From positions 1 to 64,000 of the forward strand of contig MU385940.1 of assembly GCA_022497145.1 (NCBI GenBank): DNA of 64,000 nt, written 5' to 3'. This document shows positions 35,813 to 46,937 of this stretch, piece by piece. This DNA is from Rostrohypoxylon terebratum. Its lineage: Eukaryota > Ascomycota > Sordariomycetes > Xylariales > Hypoxylaceae. Position numbers and translations under genes: made by a program. Each line of letters starts with the position of its first letter. Position 1 is the stretch's first letter. The notes below the pieces were generated by a model that saw only the letters and a program-made list of their open reading frames with translations, did no database searches and was not told the DNA's origin.

Positions 35813-37130
35813 CTATCGAGGGCCTAGCTTTTCCAGGATCCTCGTCCCTTGTTCTGCCCACTCTTGTTGTGTGATCCACATGCTTTCCTTGTCTGCCATA
35901 ATATTGGCCAATACCGCACCACCCAGGAAGACCATGTGTCGACGACGGGGGGGATCCTCTATCCTAACCTTGAATTTGTTTAGACGTTCGGGATTGCCGC
36001 CAAGGACGCGCGTGAGCCATAATTGCTTGAGCTCCTTCTCCAGTCGCGACGGCAAGCCGGGGTACATGCTGCTTCCACCGGAGAGAACAATGGCTTTGAA
36101 GAGAGAAGAGCGCACGTCGACGTCGGCAGCTTGGATGGTGTTGAAGAGGAACTCGGCGATACCTGGCTGTTCGCAATCTACCAAGTGAGGCTGGAAGAGA
36201 CACTCGGGAGCCTCGAATCTTTCGCTACCTACTCGGATCACTCGACCGTCGGGCAGGGTGTAACTTTCCACCAGCACTGTTGTGTCCTCACTAAGGCGCT
36301 TGTCCAGTTCTAGGTCGTATGATACATAGCAAAGCTTCTCCTTGATTTGTCGTACGGTCTCGAAGTCGGCTGTTCGGTTCAGTGCGTACCCTCTTCGCAG
36401 AAGGAGGGCGATCAGGTTACGCGTCACGTCTCGACCGGCAACGTCAAGTCTTCGGGTAAGGTGGTTGAGAACGACGGACTCGTATACGGGGACAATATGG
36501 GTAACTCCGTCACCAGAATCGACGACAACACCAGAGCTCAGACCTGACTTGATGTTAACATGGCAATCCACGAAACTCGAGAAATTCGGTATATACCTTG
36601 CGCGTATAAAGCTAGCACAGCTTGAATGGCCACGTAGACACCGCCAAAACCATACCGTTCGAACATGACCTCGCACATTTGTTCTCGGTTCTTAAGGGGG
36701 TTCATGGGCGGTTCGGTGAGCAAGATCTTGCGTCCCCTCGGGTCAATCTTCATCTTTTCGTAGAACGTATAGTCCCACAGGTGCTGCATGTCATCCCACT
36801 TCTTCACAATACCGTTCTCCATAGGATAGGAGATCTGAAGCATGGTCCGCGCCGCCGCCGCCTCGTCACCGCACATGATATCCTTGAGCACGATGTCATT
36901 GTCACTATTCTTCTCTTCCGTTCGTAGGATCGGTCGGCCGACAATGGATGGATATTGAAATTCGGGAAAGTTCTGTGCGGCGTATCCGACCTTTAGGAAA
37001 CCGGTACCTCCATCGAGGACTAGTATAACATTGTTAGGTATACATCTTTCTTAGCTGTTTTCGAGGTTATGATAGGGGTCAGTGTAAGATGTGTTAGATG
37101 CAACTGACCGATAGGAGGAGGAGCAGCCAT
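35813..37130 (-). CDS. ARP2: Actin-related protein 2 (ARP2)
   Basis: Exons, minus strand: 37130-37109 (22 nt), 37019-36597 and 36543-35813, with introns of 89 and 53 nt, giving 391 residues, the usual ARP2 length. The first exon codes only MAAPPPI plus one base. Actin-fold nucleotide-binding motifs are present: [14 protein letters not shown] (phosphate 1), [17 protein letters not shown] (phosphate 2) and [20 protein letters not shown] (adenosine). [14 protein letters not shown] and [13 protein letters not shown] are characteristic of ARP2. It is a core subunit of the Arp2/3 complex that nucleates branched actin at endocytic patches and hyphal tips. No missing residue is noticed. Confidence 0.96.
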
Positions 37131-37802
37131 GATTTAATGAGTTCCTTGGTAACAAGAAGCAAGCCGTACACGTCTACGGATGAATGTTGGAGTATATTGA
37201 CGTTGATTCGTGTAGGCTGCAGTTGGCCAGGCAGCTCGTAGCTTGGATGGCGGGGTTGGATTTGGAGGTGAGGCGTTCGTCAGTTCAGTTGACTTTTAGT
37301 AGGTGACTTCAGGTGACTTAGGTACTTGGAATTAATTCAATGTTTGGACAAGTTATGCTGTACAGCTGTTAGCAATTCCAACTGAGGCTGAGACAGCCTG
37401 ACGTTGTCATTGTGGCTTGACCACCATTACCCCACTTTCTGTCTGGGGACGCGAGGAAAGCTTCATTATTAGTACGTACTTCGTACTGCCATAGATTTGT
37501 GCAAGTCAATGTGCTGTCAGGTGACACCCCTCGTTGACACCTGCTACCCCACCAACGTGGACTAAGTTTGTGAACCGTGAAGTTTAGTTGATATATGACT
37601 ACGGAGATGCTCCAACTTGAACTTTAGTTAGAAAACGTTTTAGAGTAGAAGAAGAATGAACAATATTGGATGACGAATCGATTCAGAGACTGTCAGAAGA
37701 CCACACCGTGAACCTATCTCAGCCCCAATCTGAGACTGATCTAATCTATGAATATATATTAGGTATACACCTCTATATCCGTAGAAAGCATCAGCGACAA
37801 TC
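37131..37802. promoter_or_regulatory. Divergent promoter, ARP2 and racemase-like gene
   Basis: There are 672 bp between outward-facing starts. A CCACTTTC-type element near 37433 and TATATA-like runs near 37591 and 37752 are visible. No specific regulator can be named. Confidence 0.45.
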
Positions 37803-38802
37803 ATGGCAACAGAAATCGTCCGAGGAAAGACGACTAGGATTTTGGTCTTGAACCCCAACTCCTCGAAAGCCATGACGGAGGGCATGAAGAATGTAATCGA
37901 TTCCATGGACTTACCATACGTATGTAGCGCTCCCTAATTTTCATATCCCGTGCCCCCTATACAATCTCATGTCGTGCCCCCAGTGTGAAGTAGCGAGTCT
38001 CAGATGAACAACTCTGAATGTCTCAAAAGGACAATAATACAGCTTATGAGTTGGGATATGATACTCGCCTCCCTATAAAACCCACTCTTCATCTAACAAC
38101 CATGTGCAGTCCACCGAGGTAGACACCTACACAGCCCCCGAGTCATCCCCAGCCAGCATAAACGATGACCGGGACTTATCCTCCAGCACCATCGTCGTGC
38201 TCATACACCTACAATCCCTCTACCGCCACATCCCTCCCTATGACTTCCCCTACGACGGTGTCGTCGTCGCATGCTACAGCGTGCACCCTCTCACAGCACA
38301 AATGCAGCTCTCCCCCGCGTACTGCAAACCCATAATCGGCATCTTCGAAGCTAGCGTCCTAGCCGCCTTGTCTCTACTCCGGAACAGAGACGCCTGGGGA
38401 ATCGTCACGACGGGGAAGTGGTGGGAGAAGCATTTGTCCGACGGCGTGGACCATGTTCTCAAGGCGAAGGTGCAGGAAGATCCGGATTCGCGATTCAAAG
38501 GGGTTGAATCTACGGGCCTCAACGCGTCCGATTTCCATGACAGAGTGGATCCCGCTGTTGTTAGGCAGAAGCTCAAGGAAGCTACCACGAGGCTACTCGC
38601 GAAGGGAGACGTCAAGGTTATCTTGATGGGATGTGCAGGAATGACCGGCTTAGAAGATATCATTCGAAGTGCCGCAAGTGAGGAACTAGGAGAAGGATTT
38701 GCCTATTCCGAACTGCATGTCATAGATGGTGTTAGGGCGGGCATAATGCAGGTTGAACAGATGATCAAATATGAGAGGCTAATCCCGGGGAAGTCGTCAT
38801 GA
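37803..38802 (+). CDS. Asp/Glu/hydantoin racemase family protein (DCG1-like)
   Basis: Exons 37803-37919 and 38110-38802 are split by a 190-nt GT-AG intron in phase 0 and give 269 residues. The start TRILVLNPNSSKAMTEGM matches the family's first strand and phosphate/carboxylate-binding loop. The two cysteines expected for a two-base racemase are present: Cys94 in VVVACYSVHPL and Cys214 in LMGCAGMTGL. FEASVLAALSL and WGIVTTG are also typical. Related yeast DCG1 lies in nitrogen-catabolite regulation; substrates of the fungal proteins are largely unknown. It converges with the transporter gene, with only 95 bp between stop codons. Cytosolic location is inferred from the absence of a signal peptide. 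Confidence 0.87.
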
Positions 38803-38897
38803 TCCATAAACTAACTAAAGATGTCAAATTCATAATAACATAGTACCATTATGCTGTATATGTAATAACATAAATCATCTCCAAATGCCGTATCTCA

Positions 38898-40519
38898 TCA
38901 GTCGAGACGTCTTGTCCGGCCCCAAACCTCATCCGCATCTTTCTTACCCTTGGTCTCGGGGACACGCCACATGACAAATAACCCGCATAGACCCGCTAGA
39001 GCAGTGAATATGAAATAGACCCAGCCGGCACCACCAAACTGTTTATTTAGAGCAACGTTGATGATGGGGAAGAACTGCGCCACCAAGAAGGTAGCGATAT
39101 AATTAGCACCTAAGCAGGCGGACTGAGTGGCCCCGACCGCCTCCTGCCCGACAAGCTCGGACGCGAGGATGAAGGGAACCGGTCCCAAGCCGACGGCGAA
39201 GAAAGCCACGAAGAAAAGAACCATGAACGCCGAGAGTATCTTGGTCTCAAAGAGAATAGACAATGCCAACGCGAGAGCGCTTGCACCTTGGCCGAATATG
39301 GAAATGAGGAGGCAGGTCTTCCTCCCGAACTTGTCCGGGAGCGGCGAACACGCGAGGGTGGTGACGAGATTGATAATGGATATCATAATAGTCAACAGCG
39401 CGGAGCTGATTGGCAGAAGGTCTCTCAAGAGTGAGACGGAGTACATGATAATGGAATTGATGCCGCACAATTGCTGGGCGCACATGACACCGACAGCTGC
39501 CACAAGAGCGGGTCGGTATAACGGGTCCCTGACAACCTCGAAGAAGCCAAGGTTTCCATTATTCTTCCCGCTTGCCTTGCTGGCGGTCGAATCTCTCCTG
39601 CCACCGATGGCTGGGTCGTCGAGCAAACCCTCCTCCTCTGGCGACACCGCTGAATCGCCCCACGTAGAGGTCTCCTCTCCAATATCGTACCGCTTCCCAC
39701 GTATCCTCTGCAATATCCGCTTCGCCTGGGCGATGCTCTGGTTCGCCGCCAGCCACGCTGGGCTCTCCGGCAGCAGCAAGAGCCCAAAGCCCTGGATTAA
39801 GCCAATGACAACGCCAGCTACTAGGATCCACCGCCACGCGGACCCGTAGCTCAGGAAGTACCCCATGGTCTGTGTGATGAGGATACCGACGTTGATGCTG
39901 ACTTGGGTCATGGCACCGAAGGTACCTCGTTCACGTGGTGGCGCCACTTCGCTGATATAGAGGGGCACAATGACAGTGGAAGCACCAGCGCCTACCCCAG
40001 AAAACACGCGACCCACGGCCATCATAGCAATGGATGCACCTAGGGCCTCGACGACGGACCCGATAATGTAGAACAAGCTAGTCAGCCGCATGGCCAACAG
40101 GCGACCCTTCGCAGAAGCTATGGGACCGCTGCCGAGAGCACCGATCAATCCACCTAGGGTAAACATGCTCGACACGACAGCGAATTGGGCGTCGTCCATG
40201 GGTATGCACTCGGGAAGGGCAGAGGTAGTGGTCACTTTGTTGGAGCTTGAGGACTTGGTCATCAGAGATAGGACGGAGGAGAATCGTGAGACGGACTGCT
40301 GCTTAACACGGCAGGAGATAGCATCTTGAGGTGCGTTCAGCTCGGCCTAGTAGAGATGAGAAAATTAGATGATTGTGTCCATGGCGAGGATGATACATCT
40401 GGAACTAGACTTACGAGATGGAAGCCAAATTGGAGTGGACCGAGGGTGCTGATAGCAACCAGGAGAATAAGGTACGGCGACACATCACGGATGCACTGCC
40501 GCAACCCGGACGACGACAT
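38898..40519 (-). CDS. MFS sugar-porter family transporter
   Basis: Exons, minus strand: 40519-40415 and 40346-38898, with a 68-nt GT-AG intron in phase 0, giving 517 residues with about 12 hydrophobic helices. The N-terminal LLVAISTLGPLQFGFHLAELNAPQ is TM1 with the sugar-porter Gln/Gly pattern. ALGSGPIASAKGR, RVFSGVGAGAS, PLYISEVAPPRERGTFG, PESPAWL, QQLCGINSIIMYS, DKFGRKT and the closing VPETKGKK are all sugar-porter signatures. The C-terminal PETKGKK motif and overall look resemble the yeast VPS73/YBR241C group, which sits on internal membranes and the vacuole; plasma-membrane uptake is the alternative. The central loop (about 250-290) is Ser/Asp/Gly-rich. The substrate cannot be read from sequence. 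Confidence 0.92.
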
Positions 40520-41418
40520 TTTGATATTCAGCAGAAGTTGATCGCTAATCGAAAAGTCGCATGAGGGAGAAATATGCAATATAGATAGAAATAAGAAGTA
40601 AAGACCTAAACTTGAGGTTAGGTTCACGATGACATTGGAATGTTGGAGGTTTAGAAGGTTTAAAGGTTTCAAGGCCGAATTGGTTGAACTGATTGAATTG
40701 GATGTCTCAAGGTCCAAAACACTAAAATAGCTCCCGCTCCAACCTTGAAGGTTTCAATGTTCCAGCTGACGGAAGTACATGGGTACATACAACCCACGTC
40801 ACCAACAGCTAGCTGCTAACCACAGCTACCGGGGCATGAACGGACTATCCCGGTCCAGTCGCAACCTCCCTTCTTTTCAACGAGTCCCTCATACCGGATA
40901 ACATATCAGATGCAATAGATGGATGAATATGCTCACATTAGTTCTATTCTTCATAAGTATCCGGTATAGTATGTAAGACCATATCTACTATGGTTATGGT
41001 TATGGATACGATCTGCTGGCAATCCAGTCAGCGAGGGGCACAGGAAATCATTGTACTAGTTCCTCGTCTGTTAACCAAAGAGTAGTAGACTCAGGGGTAA
41101 GACACGATAGATGGATTTAAGTGCCTTGGGCGAGAAAAGTAGGCAGGTCGAATGTCTTCACAGTTGAACTCTCCTCACGAGATTGAATAAGGTGGAAGTA
41201 ACCGGGCTGCCGGGTACGCTAGAAATCGTGTATAAATAATACACATAGAAATTAAGATTGGATTGGGATGAGTAAAAAGATGTCAGATAACCCGTTGATT
41301 TTGTCTACCTGTTCACTATACGCAGTAGGTAATTTTGATAACATTAAAACGATCCAATGACGCCGACATTCGCCTACTCCCATCGATGGATATACATGTA
41401 ACGACGACCTCGATTTCC
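40520..41418. other. Transporter promoter and RPA43 3' region
   Basis: About 0.9 kb lies between tandem minus-strand genes. Only short frames are present and no clear element is identified. Confidence 0.5.
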
Positions 41419-42870
41419 CTACTCCGTGTCGCTCCCAGGACGACTCGCGACCCATTGCACGGGAGCACGCTGGGTCTCGTTGTCTTCGGCTTCGTTGACA
41501 CCAAACTTGGTCATACTGAACTCGGGCAAACGTTTCTGCTCTCTCCGTAGAAGACCTCCGTGCCTCTGCTTTCGCCGCCTTAATATTTCCAATTCTTGGG
41601 TGTACTTGGACCTCTCTTCTTCCTCGTCCAGCATAGTACCTTCGATACTCAAGTAACCGTAGTCACCGCTGACACCAACTTCGTAGTGTTTGATCCGGAA
41701 GTAAATCTTGGCTCCTCCGCGTATCCTTGTGCCATTCTCGTCTACCCAATAACCCGTAGTATGCATTTGGGTTGTATCGTTCTCGAGCTCATTATTGGGG
41801 TCGTCAATGGGATCGGGGGTGGGCAGCTTGGCTTCCTCGGCTGTCTTTTCTCTGTCGCTTTCCTTGCCCTTGCCCTTGCCTTTGGTTTTATCTTTGCCTT
41901 TAGATAGGAGGTCGACCCAGCGCCAACCATGGGGTAGTCGCCCGGCTTCGATAGAGGCATTGAATAAATCCCAGCAGACGACGCCAATGTGGCCCTCACC
42001 CTGTAGATTCACTATCCCTTCCATCCATGCGCCCCGCGTGGGGCGGAAGATTTCCACATCGACCGTTAACCACCCAAAACTGACGGCGTATTCGTTGATG
42101 GACTCGAGTAGCACCACATCGTCCGCCGCGCTTTCTTCTTTCAATGAACCTTTACCAGGCGCTTCCCCAACACGAGGGTTCCGATATGCCAATAAGACAC
42201 CGCGAAAGCTGGGCACGTATCGTTTGAGAAGAGGTCTTAGGTGTTGGTCCGCGAAGCCTTCGACAGGTTCGATCAGACCAGAAGGGAATAAGGCGAGATA
42301 TTGTGAAACGGTCTGGGTGAAGAAGGGGTATTCCTCGTGGGCTGGTTTCTGACCGAACTTGTCGGGACCGAAAATGTCATTCTCAGCCGGCACCGAGTCG
42401 ATGTCCATGGAATCGGGGTCGGGGTCGGGGGCATCTTCTTGACTGTACGGTATGATTGTCTCTGTGACTTCGGCCTTGTCATGTTTCCTCTTGTGATCTT
42501 TTGACTTTGACTTTTTCTTCTCCTTTTTAGCTGTACTTGTATCTATTGCGCCATCCTGCGCTGATGTTGGTGCTAACTGATCCTCATCTGCCTCATCTAT
42601 CGCATGACTCTTGTGTTTTCGTCGCTTTTTCTTCTCTGCCTTTTCGTCGGCGCCGTTCGTCTCGGCTACTTCTGGCACATTGGGTTCTATCGGAGCTGGG
42701 ACTTCACTATTTATGGTTGGTACGTGACTGTTGCTCTTAGATTTCTTATGTTTTCGCTCGCTGCCCTCAGTTCCATCGGCTTCGAGATGTCGCTTGTGCT
42801 TCTTATGAGATTTATGTTTCTTTTCAGAAACTAGCACCGATGCCGATGCCGACGCCTGTCCATCAGCCAT
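41419..42870 (-). CDS. RPA43: RNA polymerase I subunit RPA43
   Basis: This is one exon of 483 residues. Residues 1-130 are Lys/His-rich with nuclear-localisation-like runs (EKKHKSHKKHKRH, KKEKKKSKSKDHKRKHDK). The RPB7/RPA43 N-terminal fold begins near residue 170: FFTQTVSQYLALFPSGLIEPVEGFADQHLRPLLKRY, then FRGVLLAYRNPRVG. The OB-fold part contains FGWLTVDVEIFRPTRGAWMEGIVNLQGEGHIGVVCWDLFNASI, a hallmark of the family. A charged Lys/Gly/Glu insert and IYFRIKHYEVGVSGDYGYLSIEGTM follow. RPA43 with RPA14-type partner forms the stalk of Pol I and recruits Rrn3 for rRNA transcription in the nucleolus. The long basic head is larger than in yeast RPA43. Confidence 0.9.
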   Translation of the reverse strand: MADGQASASASVLVSEKKHKSHKKHKRHLEADGTEGSERKHKKSKSNSHVPTINSEVPAPIEPNVPEVAETNGADEKAEKKKRRKHKSHAIDEADEDQLAPTSAQDGAIDTSTAKKEKKKSKSKDHKRKHDKAEVTETIIPYSQEDAPDPDPDSMDIDSVPAENDIFGPDKFGQKPAHEEYPFFTQTVSQYLALFPSGLIEPVEGFADQHLRPLLKRYVPSFRGVLLAYRNPRVGEAPGKGSLKEESAADDVVLLESINEYAVSFGWLTVDVEIFRPTRGAWMEGIVNLQGEGHIGVVCWDLFNASIEAGRLPHGWRWVDLLSKGKDKTKGKGKGKESDREKTAEEAKLPTPDPIDDPNNELENDTTQMHTTGYWVDENGTRIRGGAKIYFRIKHYEVGVSGDYGYLSIEGTMLDEEEERSKYTQELEILRRRKQRHGGLLRREQKRLPEFSMTKFGVNEAEDNETQRAPVQWVASRPGSDTE

Positions 42871-43300
42871 TTCGTGTGCTATTAAAAAGCTTGAATGAGT
42901 GGCGGATTATTATGTACGTGATCAATGGGCTCGGAAGCTGAGTAAAAAAAAAAAAATTAGGACAATCGAATTGTAAACCGTCAGCATCAAATCGAACCTT
43001 CCCCGATCGTAAATTTTTTTTTTCAGAGACCTCGAACATGGCTGCATGGGCACATAACGGTTTGTTATCGATAGACCCAATTCCTTTTTTTAGCGGGGTA
43101 TCTTAGTTCAACGGGTTACTAGCATTACGTCGTATAAATACATGAATTTGTTCTAGTATAGTGATATAAGCGAGATATTTATGTTCCCATAGAATCATGA
43201 TAATCTGGAATACTATTTCATCCCATTTCATCATTAATATGGCTTCAAGAACTCGAATGCGGTATCCTCCCTGGTCCATACTATTATTTATCTATGGACA
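42871..43300. promoter_or_regulatory. RPA43 promoter region
   Basis: This 430-bp spacer contains A- and T-homopolymer runs (about 42943-42956 and 43014-43023) before the RPA43 start, of the kind that exclude nucleosomes. It also contains the 3' UTR of the NmrA-like gene. Confidence 0.5.
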
Positions 43301-44326
43301 CTAGTATCCTTCTCCGTTGACGGCCCTCTTAACGACGGCACTTAGAGGTTCCATGTCTCCCGGCGTGAGGCCTAATGCCTCGTTGTCCGTCTTTTCATAC
43401 AAAGTACCACCTTCGGCCCAGATGCGTCTCAACGTGTATAGTGTCGCTATTGGATGGTTGGCATCCCACTTCGCCTTTTCAACTTCGCGCAGCTTCTCGT
43501 TCGTCGTGTGTTCAACTGTCCACTTCGTCCCTGTCTGCTTCTCGTACTCTTCCAATATGGCGTTTGGAGTTGTGACGAACGATTGAACTTTGAGGATCTT
43601 CCCCATGGATGCCTCGGGATGCTGTAAAGCTGCAGCTACTAGCTTACCAACGCTGTGCGATGTCAATTGGATTACACGGCATGTGAGTAGTAATATAGAG
43701 CAACCTCGGAAGACTTACTCCGGCATGGTAGTGAATCCGACCTTTTCATCACCAGTTCCGACAATTACTGCCCTCTTCGACTTCACATCGTAACCTCCGG
43801 CATCTTCGGCTATGGATGCTAACGGCAAGAACATGTCGAGATATGGTCCAGTCACGACGTAGGTGCATTTGACCCTCTTCACTTGGCCGCGTATGAACTC
43901 CCGTACTCTGAGCTTGTTCTGGTGTGGCTTCTCATCCTTGCTTGAGGCATCGTATTCGATATCCGTGCCGTACTCGCTAGGGAAAAACCACTGCACGTCC
44001 TTGCTTTCTTCCGCAAGCTTAAGCAGCTCGATCTGACTAGCTAGCGCATTTCTCCCTAAACACGAAATAACAGTATCTACGCCGCTGTAGGCCTTTCTGA
44101 CATCCTTGGAATTGTTCAGGTCACCCGTGATGACCGAAACCCCCTTGGACTTCCATGAGGATAGTAAAGCCTGCTTAGCCGGGCTGGTTGCCGTGGCTTG
44201 CGACGTAAAGATAGAGATCTGCTGGCCGATACAGGGCTCGGCCGAAACTATAGCATTGGTGATGTACTTGCCAATAGTACCCGTTGCCCCGATGATAAGG
44301 ACTTTGGATGGGATTGGGGCAGTCAT
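43301..44326 (-). CDS. NmrA-like NAD(P)-binding reductase, isoflavone reductase type
   Basis: Exons, minus strand: 44326-43719 and 43652-43301, with a 66-nt GT-AG intron in phase 2, giving 319 residues. The Rossmann dinucleotide motif GATGTIG is at 13-19, followed by GVSVITGDLNN and the DTVISCLGR strand. WFFPSEYGTDIEYD and the Lys-bearing KDEKPHQNKLRVREFI helix match isoflavone-reductase-like NmrA proteins. The C-terminal part has the domain-swapped substrate region. Such proteins reduce small metabolites or sense NAD(P) state; the substrate is not predictable. No biosynthetic genes are adjacent, so a secondary-metabolism role is not supported here. Confidence 0.88.
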
Positions 44327-44464
44327 GACTGATTATTGGGCTAGGTGAAGTATCACAGCAGTATTCTTGCAGTTATTCTTGCAGTATTCTTTACTGTTCC
44401 AATTGTTTTCGAGGAAACATCTTGGCTTAACCGACAGAACAATCACGACATTTATTCACTGCGG

Positions 44465-44540
44465 GGTACCTAGTGTACAATACCTACTACCTAAAGGCTA
44501 CTAGGTAGTAGGTACTACTATTATTAGGTAGTAGGTAGCT
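44465..44540. repeat. Dense TACCTA/TAGGTAG motif cluster
   Basis: About eight overlapping TACCTA, CTACTAGGTAG and TAGGTAGTAGGTA words in 76 bp make this the densest cluster in the window. Confidence 0.75.
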
Positions 44541-46818
44541 GGAGCTCTACCACTCTGCAGCTGTCGCATTCTTTCGCGCCCTAAAATTTGACGTGCAATT
44601 GCGAATTCGTACCAATAACTGAGCTGCCGGCCTTCGGATCCACACAAAGACAGACAACTTCCATCCAATTCCCTGTTTAGAAACGGCTTAGAGGACAGGA
44701 AGCTATTTTAGCCTCATAATGCTTCTAGTACTACGAGGGGAAAACGTCTATATCCCCCGTTGTGTATATAAGACGAGATAATTACATATATCTACAAGAT
44801 CTACCCGCTGATGGCGGGTTTACAACTGACGCAATAGTATCACATCTTCACGTTCTTGACAGGCCAAAATTGCGGTATGGCACTGCTTTCCTGGCTCTAG
44901 ACTTCCACAAATAAACCTGGCATATTCGACCGTTTTCGAAGTACGTAATGAAACGCTTCATGGCTGTCTTATCGTCGAGACGCGCTTTATCTCTGCGGTT
45001 GAGATTCATACGTCATATACAGCTGTTAAAAGGCTACCATCAGGGTGATGTGTTGTCTCGTTGTTTCTCGTAGTAATAGACGGGATGAGGGACCCGAGAG
45101 TTTAGTTTGGCATGGCTAGGTACTGAGTAGGTATGTAGGCTTGAAACTCCAGCCTTACACAACACGGTCGATTCGGTCGATTATTGGCAAAGCTGGCGGA
45201 ACAGGATGTCCATTATAATCAAGCTAAGTAGTTACGCATGGAGCGTTGATTCCTAGGATCCTAGATATTACATGTACGCACAAACATGAGTCTGGGCATA
45301 CGAGGAGGGACCCAGGCGATGAAGTCATAATGTGTAGGCCACAGTAAGCGACAAGCGCTACGCAGCAACTATTTGGCGCCGGGCTGGCTGGCTGGGTAAT
45401 AGTCGTTGTTTGTCTTCGCAGTCTGAGAAATGTGCACGAGATCTACCTTCGTCTTGCCTCGTGGCAGGTTGTTTGTAATTTGTCACCCGTTACAGTTACA
45501 AGAAACTCTCATCAATTCGAAGCGACGGTTACGTTCTGTATAGGTACACATAAATAATAGCCTGCTTCCTTCGGAAAATTGATACTACACATGTATTTCG
45601 CATGCCATGTACTGAGATCGACACCGGTAAAGTGTTCTGCAGGTACACTACTGCCGAGCTTCAATGGCATTCTCTTGGTACACAACCCCTGCTTGGCGGG
45701 ATAGACCGAGACGTATTACCTTAAGGTCCTATGTTGGCAATACATCCATTATGATTCAAGCATGTGTAAGTAGTACCTAAGCAGCTAAGCAAGACGGTTC
45801 ACATGATGATATGTTGTTCCTTGGCTCTTGTTGATCTCTGCATTACAACTAGAACCGAAAATCTTTTTGTCGTTCTATTGCTCCGTCGATGCCGATTGAC
45901 CCGTCTTCTTCCTTTGCATTGCGGCTCTGTGGATGTAAGCACAATGACGGGTCTACGGAGCCTCTCGTCCGTCGAATGGGGGCTCGAGATGTACGATGAG
46001 AAAACCTGGAGAGGTGGTAGCGTCTTTGGAGGATGGTAAGATGTATGTATGTATATACGGATTACCTACTCAGGTAGACAGCCGCCATCATTATGGGATT
46101 ATTATAAGTTGTTCTAAAACGCAACAATGTCATGGAAACATGTTTCCTTTCTGGTAGGCTGACATTAGTACGTACGTCGTACGGAGCAAATCTGCCGGTG
46201 TCGCAAAGGCCAAGACTTGGATTTTGAACTACCGATGAGGCAGATGGATCACATCAGGTTGTCGTACTGCCATATACTAGTAACGGTTGCTCTAGAACAC
46301 GACGAGACGGACATGCCTGTTTTCGGTACCAGTCAACAAGACATTCTAGAAGAGCTGCGTTCCCATCGTCGATTTGCCAATTTGCTGATTCCATCTATTA
46401 TACGATAAGGGTTTGAGTTTGTCAGTGGCTAATGAGTGCCGGAAATGGTTGGGCGAAACCTTCTCGACGGTTCTAAAGATGTGCATACCTATTAAATACT
46501 TATCTATGTAGGTAGGTATGGATGTGTTGTGTTCTAGGACTTCGTCACCCTCAAGTGCTTATGAAATGTTACGGATCCCGATTCCTGACTTTGAGACGAC
46601 CTCGAGTATTCATTCGACTTGGCTGCGAATAGAATCAACCACATGGTCTGCAAGCCGTATCTATTAGATATCCATTAGATAATTTTCATCGCATTTTAGA
46701 CTAGCCCCGGACTTGGTAGCGTGATAGCATCGTTATAACGGCATCGTGTGCGTTGTTCTAGACTCCATCTGGATGTCGAATTGGGATTAGGCTGTGATAG
46801 GTTGATGATAGGACACAC

Positions 46819-46860
46819 GCATGTTGCATGTTGCATGTTGCATGTTGCATGTCGCATGTT
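46819..46860. repeat. GCATGTT 7-bp tandem array
   Basis: Six units, one with a single change (GCATGTC), followed shortly by a GGGTT/GTGGGTT-rich stretch. Confidence 0.95.
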
Positions 46861-46900
46861 GGGCAGATTCTGGGTTATGGGTTGTGGGTTCTGGATTCTG

Positions 46901-46937
46901 GAAAAGAAGGAGAAGAAGGAGAAGAAGGAGAAGGAGA
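46901..46937. repeat. GAA/GAAGGA purine tract
   Basis: A run of GAAGAAGGA-type units lies in a gene-free area. Confidence 0.85.

Noticed and set aside
46819..46860. Tandem array considered as a CRISPR-like repeat
   Set aside because: Units are 7 bp with no spacers, and the genome is eukaryotic; it is a plain minisatellite.
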